Origin: Owenia fusiformis
Lineage: Eukaryota; Annelida; Polychaeta; Sabellida; Oweniidae
Assembly: GCA_903813345.2 (NCBI GenBank)
Contig: CAIIXF020000001.1
Location: 45,649,885-45,713,884, forward strand
Reading direction: 5' to 3'
DNA: 64,000 nucleotides
Positions 38,290 through 51,400 of the stretch are shown here, piece by piece. A model generated the notes under the pieces. That model had not been told where the DNA came from. It worked only from the letters and a program-made list of their open reading frames with translations, and did not search any database. The stretch's first letter is position 1. Each line of letters begins with the position of its first letter. The translations under genes and the position numbers were made by a program.

Positions 38290-41200
38290 CTGAAAAAATA
38301 TAAACATATTTTTCGAATCTATTTACCGCAATTCGCACAAATCCTAGATATTCTCCTATTGTCCATCTTTTATTGGCGCATGGCAAGCATTCATACCAAA
38401 GTTCCCAATTTGTCACGAGGACACATCCTGCAGTGTGATTATATGTAGCTGCGAAACAACTCAATGTAACGAGCAAGCAAAACATCACTTTGACTATATT
38501 CTTTTTACACATGACTATTAAAACCATCTCATATTATATTGCATATCTTAGCTAAAAGCGAACGAAAAAAATGAGTAAACTGCCATTCGATGTGTTGAAT
38601 TTTGCATTTTATAATTTACATACCATGTACATATTTTTGATAAATGCAGCAGTTTTTATCACTTCTGGATTTGGGATTGTTTTGTTGAGGAGATTAATAT
38701 CAGCCTTGCGGGATATTGAAGATCCCCGTGACCTTGACCTTGGCCTCGTTGTATTGTCGTTACTTTTGGGACCGGATGTGTCGATGTTTGCCGGTTGTGC
38801 ATCAACGAACTCCCTAACTTCGTCATCTAAACAATCAAAAGTGGAACACTCGTAACTAGTAACGTACCAACTGAAGAAACAGTATTATAAACCATTCGAG
38901 ACTGTCCTTGCATTGTTACGGATATGTGACATATATGCATAGTATAAGGTGATGATAGACATGTACGTTTCAAAGCAGATGTCGTGATTTAATTGGAAAA
39001 TATTTTTTAATTGGAAAATAATTTTTCTCTTCATACCAAATAACTAATAAATCAACAAAAAGTTGAATCAAACATTGTTCAACCAGTAAAGTGCTATTCC
39101 TTTGTCGTTTATATCGATTCATCTGTCTATGAACGTCAATAGCAAGCATCTATTATTTGGTTGAATTTATTCATTAAATGATATGGCATCATGTATCCTT
39201 TCACTGAAATAAGAACACAATACACCTTTGTCACATCAGATTATTAGTTACCTGAAGGTGTGTAACTTTTGAAATTCTGGAGATGAGCATAATATGGTGA
39301 ATCTTCTGAGATCTTATCAGCTAGGGTCTGTAAACTTGTTCCGGAATTAACCTTTTCTTCTAAAATGTCCATCTTGTTCAGAAAAAGTATAATTGAGACG
39401 TTTTTTAAAAACCTGTAAACATAAATGAAGGATTACATCTATAGTCACTCCTTGGAAGCACTTGTTTATAAAGAACACAAAATATTTCAAGACGATATTG
39501 ATTCATTTTTATCTAAGCTTAATATCGATTTGATTAGTTAGTGATTCACGTAATATGATAATTTTGGCCACCTGTTATTCCAAGTTTGTTTGAAAGTGTC
39601 TAAAGATTCAATAAGCCTATTCCTTGTAGAGTCTTCTCTAAGCTGTAGGTCAAAGCTGCTCATGTCCGCCACAAATAGGACAGCAGTGCAACTTTCAAAA
39701 ACCTGGATCCACTTTCTCCGTTCACCTTGCTGGCCACCAACGTCATATACACTAAAAGTACAAATGAAACCGTTTGCAATGTAGTACCACCTAAGAGTGT
39801 AACAATCTCAAAGTAAATACTATTCGGTAGAAACTCACAAGATTACTCTCGTGTACAATTCACAATCATGAATATGCATACCATATTTAGTTTTTATTTG
39901 CAAACATTAATATTAGTTAATATTAGTATTCACCTAAAGTTGACATCGTGTGCAGCGTCTTTTAATGTAAAATCTATTTTGCTGATTCCAGTTGTAATTA
40001 CACGACATCTTAAAATATCCTGAAGCAGCAAAAGCATTATGGTTATTTTTATTTTCTCTAAATCACGCTTGTACAATTGTCTCCAATTTGATAAATAAGT
40101 GACCCGTGAATTCTTAATGTCATCGTTTTAATATTTTACCCTAGTAGCAATTACTATAAACAGTGTCATGATTTTTGGGCAATAGAAATGGCTGCCGTTT
40201 TGAAACGAGTCCAATTTTTTGGACACCACTTAGCGGACAATTGAAAATTTACAGAGGGACAACAAGACAGGCATATCAACGAGGGCGACGTAGTGGGGGG
40301 GGGGGGTCTGAGCCTTTGAATGGATTAACCCCAAAACGTCAGAAAAACTCCACAGCGTATCTGAAAAACGTGTTAATCAACTCAAAACGTCACTCTCGTA
40401 ACTTAGTGCAGCCTGATTGATTACAATAGACTACACCATGGGAGCTTATAAGTATACGAGAATTATGACAAATTATTATGAAACTGGAATTATGAAACTG
40501 GAATGACCAAAACAAAACTGGCTATCATCGTAGCATCTGATAATAACATGGCAATACAAAATATTTGCCTCGATCATATTTTACCTGGTCAGTTGGAATG
40601 TAATCTTCTCTCCTAATCGTTTCAATTTGGTCGAGGAAACTGAAAAAAGCACCAATAACTTTACCATAGAATTCGAATTTGAAACATGTGAATCAGTCGC
40701 TATTTATTTCTGTGTTCAAAGTATGATACCAATTAGTATCTATTGTTTTCAAAGTATCTATTGGTTTCAAAAGCATGATAGTTATTGGATACCTAGCTTT
40801 CTTACTATTTGGCACTATCTATGAGTTGATATTCGCTTGATCTACAGTAAGCTTCTTGTGTTCCTGAATCAGTCCACAATTTTAGCGAATGATCGTAAAA
40901 CTCCTGAAAAATAATGAAGACATATATAACTCCTCACTACCATTTATTCAAGTTCAAAATCGATCATCGATTACAGTCAGTCCACAATTTGAGCGAATGA
41001 TCGTAAAACTCCTGAAAAATTATGAAGACATATATAACTCCTCACTACCATTTATTCAAGTTCAAAATCGATCATCGATTACAGTCAGTCCACAATTTGA
41101 GCGAATGATCGTAAAACTCCTGAAAAATAATGAAGACATATATAACTCCTCACTACCATTTATTCAAGATCAAAATCGATCATCGATTCCAGTCAGTCGA

Positions 41201-44200
41201 CAATTTCTGCGAATGATCGTAAAACTCCTGAAAAATAATGAAGACATATATAACTTCTCACTACCATTTATTCTTGATCAAAATCGATCATCGATTACAG
41301 TCAGTCCACAATTTGAGCGAATGATCGTAAAACTCCTGAAAAATAATGAAGACATATATAACTCCTCACTACCATTTATTCAAGTTCAAAATCGATCATC
41401 GATTACAGTCAGTCCACAATTTGAGCGAATGATCGTAAAACTCCTGAAAAATAATGAAGACATATATAACTTCTCACTACCATTTATTCTTGATCAAAAT
41501 CGATCATCGATTACAGTCAGTCCACAATTTGAGCAAATGATCGTAAAACTCCTGAAAAATAATGAAGACATATATAACTCCTCACTACCATTTATTCAAG
41601 TTCAAAATCGATCATCGATTACAGTCAGTCCACAATTTTGGCGAATGATCGTAAAACTCCTGAAAAATAATGAAGACATATATAACTTCTCACTACCATT
41701 TATTCTTGATCAAAATCGATCATCGATTACAGTCAGTCCACAATTTGAGCGAATGATCGTAAAACTCCTGAAAAATAATGAAGACATATATAACTCCTCA
41801 CTACCATTTATTCAAGTTCAAAATCGATCATCGATTACAGTCAGTCCACAATTTGAGAGAATGATCGTAAAACTCCTGAAAAATGATGAAGACATATATA
41901 ACTCCTCACTACCATTTATTCAAGTTCAAAATCGATCATCGATTACAGTCAGTCCACAATTTGAGCGAATGATCGTAAAACTCCTGAAAAATAATGAAGA
42001 CATATATAACTTCTCACTACCATTTATTCTTGATCAAAATCGATCATCGATTACAGTCAGTCCACAATTTGAGCGAATGATCGTAAAACTCCTGAAAAAT
42101 AATGAAGACATATATAACTCCTCACTACCATTTATTCAAGTTCAAAATCGATCATCGATTACAGTCAGTCCACAATTTGAGAGAATGATCGTAAAACTCC
42201 TGAAAAATAATGAAGACATATATAACTCCTCACTACCATTTATTCAAGTTCAAAATCGATCATCGATTACAGTCAGTGCACAATTTGAGCGAATGATCGT
42301 ATAACTACTGAAAAAATAATGAGGACATATATACAGGGTGTCCGGAAAGTGAAGATACAAATGCTCTAATTTCAACAGAGTTACCTGTTGTGAGATGAAA
42401 TTGCTACAGATTGTAGAGTGACATTTTAACAATTTATCCTGCAACTGTCATGACAAATTGTTTCAAAATAAAAAAATTATGGTTGTTATGGTAACAGGAG
42501 TCGCGGGTATGTGGAGCAGCGTCACAATCATGTTTTATAATTCTTTTCTCCAGTTCATATCATCTTGACACTTTGTCATCTGTTGCTATCATATATCAAA
42601 TTATGTACCACAACAGCAAAAGGATTAGTACTGTAACATTATTTAGTCATTTTGGCATTACTTCTGTTATCCGGTATTATGTATTTCCCACCATTATCTT
42701 AACATTCTTGGTGCATTTTGACTGGAGATTCCAAGACCTTACAAAACCGCCGCTGCCCATTTCTAAGATTGCTGCTAACATTGGCTTCAAGCCGAATCTC
42801 ATTTTTAATGTGAACTTCTAACAAATATTGCTTTAAGATATTCATTCATACAAAAAGGTTTAATGTCAAGACATTCAATTGTGAGATTTGTTTTCTTTGC
42901 TTTGTGAATTGGTGCAATGACTGTGGAGGTGCACTATTGACTTTTCTATTAATCCAGGGACCCTTTTTCTAAGCACTTATATACTTTTTCTTTGATTATA
43001 CTGGTGACATAACAAAGTTGATATGTATCAATGATATCATTAAACTAAAGACAATATTATGGCAGCAAGAATACAATATTGAACAAAACAAAACATTGAC
43101 AGGAAATACCAAAATAAACACTGTTTCAAATGGTTATATTCTAGCAATTTATCGCAATTTAGTGATATCCTGGAACTGCTCCACATACCCCTCACCACTG
43201 AAACCATGACAACCGTAACTGTAACACGTTTAGACTGTATGTTATAAAAGTTGGTAGATGTATTGTAATAAAGTTCCTCTACAATCTGTAGCAGTTTCAT
43301 TACACAAAAACTAAAACTCTTAAAATTAGAGTATTTGTATCTTTACTTTCCGGACACCCTGTAACTTCGCACTATACCATTTATTCAAGATTAAAAGTTT
43401 TAGTTGAAACTCTCCTAGGTTCAAATACTGACGTTCAGTTAAATGAAAATGTATGTGAACAAATAATCATCTTGGTGGCAAAGTATGCATGCGGTAAAAC
43501 ATAGTCAAATTACTAATGTAAATATATTTGTTTTGTAAACAAGTGCGTGATACAGGGGTTGCCATTTTAGTAAAGGGTGTAAATACGTTTCTGTGCTTGA
43601 TACAGGGTATATTTAATGGAAAAGGTTAAATTATGATGTTGAATTATTGGTGTCTATCATATATTTAAGAACTGCCATCTATATATGAATATAAAGTTTA
43701 AATAACTAACGTGAACAAAAGATTAAGTAGATTCTGATTGTTTTGTTCTGAGAATGCTGCTGCCATCTTTGAATAAACTCTAAATTATCAATGATATAAT
43801 TATAATCTATTGTGATAACGAACACCTCCCAATCTGAATGTTTTTAACTGCACGGTGGCATTTGGATTAGACAGGTTTTACTGTATGAGTAATAGTAATA
43901 CTGAAATTAAAAAAAATCTGAAGGCCTAGTCAATCTATTTTGGGAAATATTCTCAGCTATTTGAAATGAAGATCAACTTTGTAAGAAGTCTCTATAATTA
44001 TTTTTTTAATTTATACAATAACATTATACTCAACTTTAGTTCAAATTCCAATGCTCTGGCCTTGGCTAATCAAAACAGTTCATTGCAATTGTTTCATCAA
44101 TTATTATATTATTATATTAATATATCATAATTATTTCACATGCAAATACTGTACTGCCACTAATATTTGATGCTGTTATCTTTCACAATTTTGCAATTTT

Positions 44201-45393
44201 GAAATTTTGCGGATATCAATTTTCGCTAATTATAAATTTTTTATAATTTTGTATCTATTTCTTTCACCATCATATCATTTCTCAAAAAAATTTCCAGCTT
44301 ATTTGATTAAATGTTTTTAAAACCAAGAAATATGAACTAAACTATTGAAATCAAGTGCTCACTTTAAATTTTTTTTATATTTTCTGTTTGGGAAAATCTG
44401 TTAGTTATCAGCTGCATTTTTGTCAGTCAAGATTTCTCTTTATCAAACCAAATCAAATCCAAGGAATGTTTAGTCAAATATCCAGTTGTTCAGGAATCGA
44501 ACTCAATTCAAAGAATGATTAGTTCCATAGTGTAAACATATACAACTTTGAACAATATTGGTATCAGCCATTATGTTACATTAAAAAAAACAGAATGTAA
44601 AACTGTAAAAGACTTTCATGTAAGCAGGAAATTTCTTGAAAGAATACTAAAGGTTTCGCAACAGAATTTAGACGGTCATATGTTGAATTGCAGAAATTTT
44701 CTGAAAATGTAAGGTGTGTATGTTAGGCCAATGCATTATCTAAAGGAAAAGTACTAATACAGATGATAAAAAAATTGGAGATTGAGACAGGGAAGGTGCA
44801 AAGACCCCATCAACATTTTTTTTCAAAAATGTTTTCCTGATTTTCAGTTCCTTCCATTTTTTTATAATGTTTTCACATTAATATGTTGCATTTGTAGACA
44901 AAGTTAACATACTAAAGAGAAAATATTTTCCTTTTAAGAGTTTATTTGTGTCTCCAAATGCAACATACTGATGCATAAAACATTTATAAAAATTGAGTAG
45001 AAGGGGAAATTTTAAATTCAACGAACATATAGGCCCACTGAGCATTTATTTTGCACAGGGCCTTTATTAGAAAGAACTCAAAATAAATGCCATTGGCTTT
45101 TATTAAGACTAAGAGGGAAATTGAAAACATTTTTCCCAAGGGGACAGGCATTTATTAAGAGGGAAAATAGCTTTCCCAAGCCAGTGGGTGTTTATTTCGA
45201 GGCGTATTATCAATCGAAGAGTTGACACATGGCCTTCATATACTCATGCAATAGTATCTATCATCTCTGATTGCACACTTCTGTTTTACCTTTCAAGCAT
45301 TCGATTTGGATTTTGGAATGTCATAAAGCTATGCAGTCAAAAGTAATCTTAATACTTTTTAGTGAAAATGCATTTATATTTAAATGCCATTGG

Positions 45394-45432
<39 letters not shown>

Positions 45433-48400
45433 AAAATGCAGAATCTTGCGAATGCAAAATCCTCGAAATCCGATCACCTCCACATCTGAATGTTTTTTTT
45501 AACTGGTCATGGTGTTTTAACTGGTCATGGTGGCATTTGGATTAGACAGATATTACTGTATAAGTATTAGACAGATATTACTGTATAAGTATAATAGTAT
45601 TACTGGAATTCCAAAAAATCATAACGCCTACAATGCTAGTAATATTAAGTGAAAATGCATTAATATTTTTTCAAAATCAAGAATCTTTCGGATGCAAAAA
45701 CCTCGAAATCAGACGTTTAAATCTGAATGTTTTTAATTTGTAGCGGTGGCATTTGGATAAGACAGGTTTTACTGTATAAGTATAATAGACATTAATAGTA
45801 TTACTGGAATTCCAAAAAATCATAAGGCCTATAGCAACAATCATGTGAACTTCAGGTCAAAATTCCAATGCTCCCTTGGCCAATCAAATCAGTTCATTGC
45901 ATTTGTTTCATCAATGCTCTCAATATCATAATTATTCCACATGCAAATACTGTACTACCGGTTAATTTGCGAGTTTAAATTTCATGAATTTTGAGAAATA
46001 CCAATTTTGCGGCCATTAAATTTTGCGGATATCAAAGGTTTAACTTCCATTATTCTCTGAATCCTCAAAATTAATTTATCTTATCTACAGTTATTACACC
46101 TACCCAATATCATATACTTTGGATAAGATTTACAATCTCTACACAGGCAATTTTTTCCATTACATTTTCTGTAAAGAATGGCTATCTTTAAAAAATCTTT
46201 ACGGAAATTCATTAAAGAAACTTTGCAGATTTGATACATTTGAAGAATCTGTACAGTTTTTCTTTCTTTAATGATTCTGCAAAGAAATCTCATTACAGAA
46301 AAAATACAGATTCAATGCAGAAACTGTGTGTGTGTTGATCTGTAAAGAATCAATAAAGAAATTCTCAACAGATTCTGTAAAGAAATAACAACATTGAAAA
46401 TTCTGTAAAATTGACTTTGTCATTGAAGATTTTGCAAAGAATACACTTTACAGAAAAATAGATTCAATTCAAAAAATGTATGGATGATGATCTCAAAGAA
46501 GCAATAAGTTACATCCAGGCCCATAACCTGGGGAAGGGGCTCAGCCATTACAGCCAACCCTTCTGATATCTCCTTAAAGATATGTGGACATATGTACCTT
46601 TTTGCCAAAAAAGTGTTGAAGGGTCTTAAAAGTGCTGAAGGGCATTAAAGCGCTTTTTTGGCCTTATTCTAAGAGAAAATTGGCCTTACTTGTAAAAAAA
46701 TCCTTGCAAGCGCAGAATATTTTTTGCCATTTGGTCCCCTCAAAGATTTGAGGGTTGAGGGGGGATGTCAGAGCTCCCAGATACCAAAAGCTGGCTGAAC
46801 ATCACTTCTGAAACTATCGAATATCACTTTGATGGTTTGGGGATTTTTTTCTAAAATTATATATGATAATGATATCTTGATCCACATCATGAAATATATC
46901 TTCACGTGATATTCGATGTATATCCTTGCAACCATGGGATAAAAGGTAGTTATCCACAAGGAGGGATTTGATATGGGGAATATCACAAGAATGATATCAA
47001 TATTTCCCGAGGGAACACAGTGTTTCGTCAATGGTCAGGGTACTTTTTGGAGGTACTAGGTTTGTCCCAACCTCCCAAAAGTACCCTGACCAATGACGAA
47101 TTGATACTGAAATAAGCCTAAAGCAGGTAAAATTAAAAAAATATATATAAAATTAGAGTCCATTTCACTGCTTCATTTCGTCAGTAGAACGGCAAAAATA
47201 AGAAATTGGGAGACCATTGTGCAATAATATATGGAAAAGTGTATTCATAATGTACATGAATGACATTTGTATATTTCAGATTTTTTAGTTTTTTGTGCAA
47301 TAAGCCTGTGCCGTCTTGTAATTTGAAGAATTTCAGCCATGTTAATCTTATTGAAAATAACATGGCAGAGAAACATCCAAATATAAGAGGCCACACACTT
47401 TATAAGCCAAACTAGAAGCAATCCAAGATATACAAATGTCATTCATTTACATTATGAATATACTTTTCCATATATTATTGCACAATGGTCTCCCAATTTC
47501 TTATTTTTGCCGTTCTACGACGAAATGAAGCAGTGAAATGGACTCTATACCCTCAATAAATCAATTGAAATTGTAAAAATTGAAATACTTATAATTAGGC
47601 TAAGCATTTTTTTTACTTCATATGATATTAAGTAAGCTTTAATTAATATTTATTTAAATTCCAGAAATATTTTTTATAAATACTGAAGTACTAGTAATTC
47701 TTTTAGTTTTTAACGGAGAGAAATCCCCAGGATCGATGTCTGATATATAAGTTAACGTTTCGTTCACTACACACATCCTGGTATCTGGGAAATAGAATAT
47801 CGCCCATTACAAAATCAAGTAAAGTTTTATGTTCGGATTATACATTGATCCAGAAGGTCAGTATACAAGGTGTCATAGATGGGATTTAGCCGTCAGACAA
47901 TATAACTAACTATCAGGAGCCTGTAGGCATTAGGATTTTAAGCTGAAAAGCACCGAAGAAGATAATATTCCAGATAGAAGTCAGAAAATTCACTGAAATT
48001 ACAGCGGAAATTCCCCAAAATATTCGTAAGCTTACAACATCTCACAATAGAATGGAGGAGGAGGACAGGAAGTAAACTTTATGCTTCACAGATCAGCTAT
48101 GTTTCCTGTGATATTAGAGAGGTTTCGCATAACGTTTTTTAGCTCCACGGATCCGTAACGTATTTACCAGATTGATGCGTAGTCAGTTCAATTTTTTACG
48201 TGAAATGATACGGAAAACACGAAAAATGAGCCTTTTGATGATGTAGTTTAGTGAAGCTGAGGAAACCACCTTTTGGTTTACAAATTACAATGGAGCACCA
48301 ATTTGCAGTGGGACTGCCTGTACAGCTGTCAGCTGTACAATGATTTTCCATGATGGTGCTATATTATATAATGTGTCTACTGTACAAATGCAGGGGACTT

Positions 48401-51400
48401 ATTCTCATCCAGGAAAATGCACTGTCTGATCACCTTCACAATGACAATACTACAGTATTAAAGACCAAATAAACAAAAGGGGGAAGAAAGTCCTGAAGCA
48501 TCTCTGGTTATACAGATAGTTGAATGATTGTGTTGACGAATAATTGTTGCTTGTAACCTACAAGTTGAAAGAGCATGCATGTGTGTCTGTTAAAAAATAA
48601 ACATTTATTTAAAATGAAAATTATACATATCCTTGGGTGCGAGGCAATCTTCTATAGTTGTCATCTTATCAAAACTATGCAATGGGGGCTTCAGTTCATT
48701 CAACAATTCTAATCCTATGTACAGTTGAACAAAATGAAGCTCAAATAAGCTCATCCTGAATTATTTGAGCAAAATGAAGCAACATTACAATTGTGAAAAG
48801 TTATCATGTCTGTTATAATTGCTCAGTCACAATCACATTTTATTTAGATTATGAAATGTAGGAGTTCACTTGCAGATTGTGAAGAAATAGCAGGACTATG
48901 ATTAAATGCTATGGCACCTTTAGGAAGTGTATGGTTATCAGTTGGTTTTCTCTTATCGCTACAGTCATGTCATCCAGAAGAGCCAGATATTTGCATTTTC
49001 TTCATTCTGGGGCTCGTTTTATGCATGCTAAGAACTATAGTTGTCTCACAAGCAACTAAGTTATTCACTGTTAAATAAAAAATAGTAAAACCGAAGTAAA
49101 TAGGCGAATATTACGTTGGCTACCGAAATGTACTCCAAATATGCCTATTGCATTTTTATAAGGATGTTTTATCAGATTATAATGACTTATGTGACTTAGA
49201 ACTTTAAATTTTGTAATTTGGTTTAATTGCATATTTATTTGTATATTTATTTTATAAAAATCCATGTTTTATAGACATCCATGTTTTGTTTTATATTTCA
49301 GAATATTACACAAATTAATGTATATTTATTTTATAAATTAAATTTTATGTAAGACATATATAAAATATCCCCGGGATCAACACTCGTTCAGTATAAAATA
49401 GTACTCTTGGCGGAGGTTCGCTGGGGGTCTTGAAAAAATGAATTTTCCTCTTCCACCCTCCCAAATTTAGAGGTGTATGATTTATGACTTAAACATCATG
49501 TATTTTATTTAATGTATATATGTTTATCATAGGGCGGTTTATATATTGCCTTGCATTGTAAACAACTTACATTGGCAATATGAATAATTTAATATGTTGT
49601 GAAGAAGATGTGTTTTGTAATAAGATTTATTAATTAAAATAAATCCGCTCATTTTAAGCCCAACATCCATGTTTTGTAATATTTCAGAATATTACACATT
49701 AATAAACATTTAGTAATCTGATTATTATGTAAGATGAATAAATGACTGATATAAACTTGGTACCATTATATGTTCAATAGATTGTTAAAGGAAATTAATA
49801 ATGTTGTAAGCAAGTTTTGGTTAGAAAGTTCACAATTTTACTGTGGTGTTAGTTTGTAAACAGTCATTTGTGGTCTGAATTGGTCATACTTTCAGAAATA
49901 GATGGTTTCAATTTTTTATTTGCTTAGAGTATATTATAATATTGTACTGTTCACATGATATATAGAGACAGGTTTTTATTTGGAGGTGTTCATCAAGACA
50001 CTTATTTGCTGTTTACACAGAAATCTGTGGTGTTATATTTATATGTTATATTTATATCATGACTGTGAGGATCAATAAAAATAACTCAATAACCATTATA
50101 GAGACAAAGGAGTGTTCACAGTATATTCATGATATATAGAGACAGGTTTCCACTTAGAAGTGTTCACCAAGACACATATTTAGTATTTACTGTATATAGA
50201 GAAATCTGTGGCATTATATTTATATGTTTTGTTTATAATTATAATCATGACTGTGATCAAGAAAAATAACTCCATAAGCATTACAGAGACAAAGGAGCGT
50301 TCACTGTATAGCCATGATATATTGAGATAGGTTTTCACTTAGAGGTTATATATATATGATATATTGAGATAGGTTTTCACTTAGAGGTGTTCACCAAGAC
50401 ACATATTTGTTGTATACAGAGAAATTTGTGGCGTTATATTTATATGTTTTATTTATAATTATTATCATGACTGTGAGGATCAAGAAAAATAACTCCATAA
50501 GCATTACAGCATTCCAGAGACAAAGGAGCGTTCACTGTATAGCCATGATATATTGAGATAGGTTTTCACTTAGAGGTGTTCACCAAGACACATATTTTGC
50601 TATTGACACAGAAATCGGTGGCGTTATATTTATCTGTTTATATATAATCATGACTGAGGATCAAGAAAAAATAACTCCATAAGCATTACAGAGACAAAGG
50701 AGTGTTCACTATATACAGGGTGACCGGAAAAAAAGGAGACCATTGAAATAGGCAATATCTCCTAAAATAGACTAGTGACATCAATGAAATTTTGCATACA
50801 TCAGGACAGTTCTATGGAAATTTGTTCCTGAAAGTGTCAATACAAGCAGTCAACTGGTTCAGGAGCTATGATCATTTACATAACATGCTCCAAATAGGCG
50901 CAATTGAGACCAACGCAGAGCTGGATACATTTGGCAAATACCCTTACATATTCCGACCTTGTTATGGCATTACATTTAGCATTTATTGCCACCTTTAGGT
51001 CAGCAATTGTCTCAGGATTGTTTTGGTACACATTGTCTTTCAAATTGCCCCACAAAAAGAAATCAGGTGGATTCAAATTTGAGGTGTATGGAGACGAAGC
51101 TTATCTGACCTATGGCTTCTGACTCAGTGATCCCAGTCAGTTACAGTATCATCCTAAGGAGGTTTTGGGCAGCCCTTGGTTTTCATATGGGATTTAATTG
51201 TGCCATATAGTGGTTTTAGTAACATGGCACTATGCCCAATACCTAAAGTGACTCTTAAGATTTGGTAAATCAGCACTTTGGCAACAGGATGATGAACCAC
51301 ATGTCAGATAACCCTTCATTGCCATTACAGCCTAGACTTGAATCCTGCTGATTTCTTTTTGTATGGATATTTGAAAGACAATCTATACCAAAACAATCCT

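Noticed and set aside
38827-38848. Earlier acceptor (TTCTTCAG at about 38849) for the Ser/Arg exon of G-alpha
   Set aside because: Joining there puts the exon in a frame with an early stop; the acceptor at 38827 restores the frame to the conserved C-terminal part.
40889-42304. 471-codon plus-strand ORF of 36-residue repeats, looking like a repeat protein
   Set aside because: It is the reverse strand of the 108-bp satellite made from a G-alpha acceptor and exon start. It is open only because the period is a multiple of three, and it has no promoter, splice or homology support.
42573-42821. 82-codon ORF in the mariner-like MITE as transposase
   Set aside because: No transposase motif; the element is likely non-autonomous.
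45398-45429. 32-base A run as a retrotransposon tail
   Set aside because: No reverse transcriptase or SINE body was found next to it; it may be a simple homopolymer within a repeat.
48600-48720. Open minus-strand stretch with [13 protein letters not shown] as the missing G-alpha exon
   Set aside because: It does not match the family; the true exon with EFYDH to LIDSAKY was found at 40806-40903 with correct phase and splice sites.
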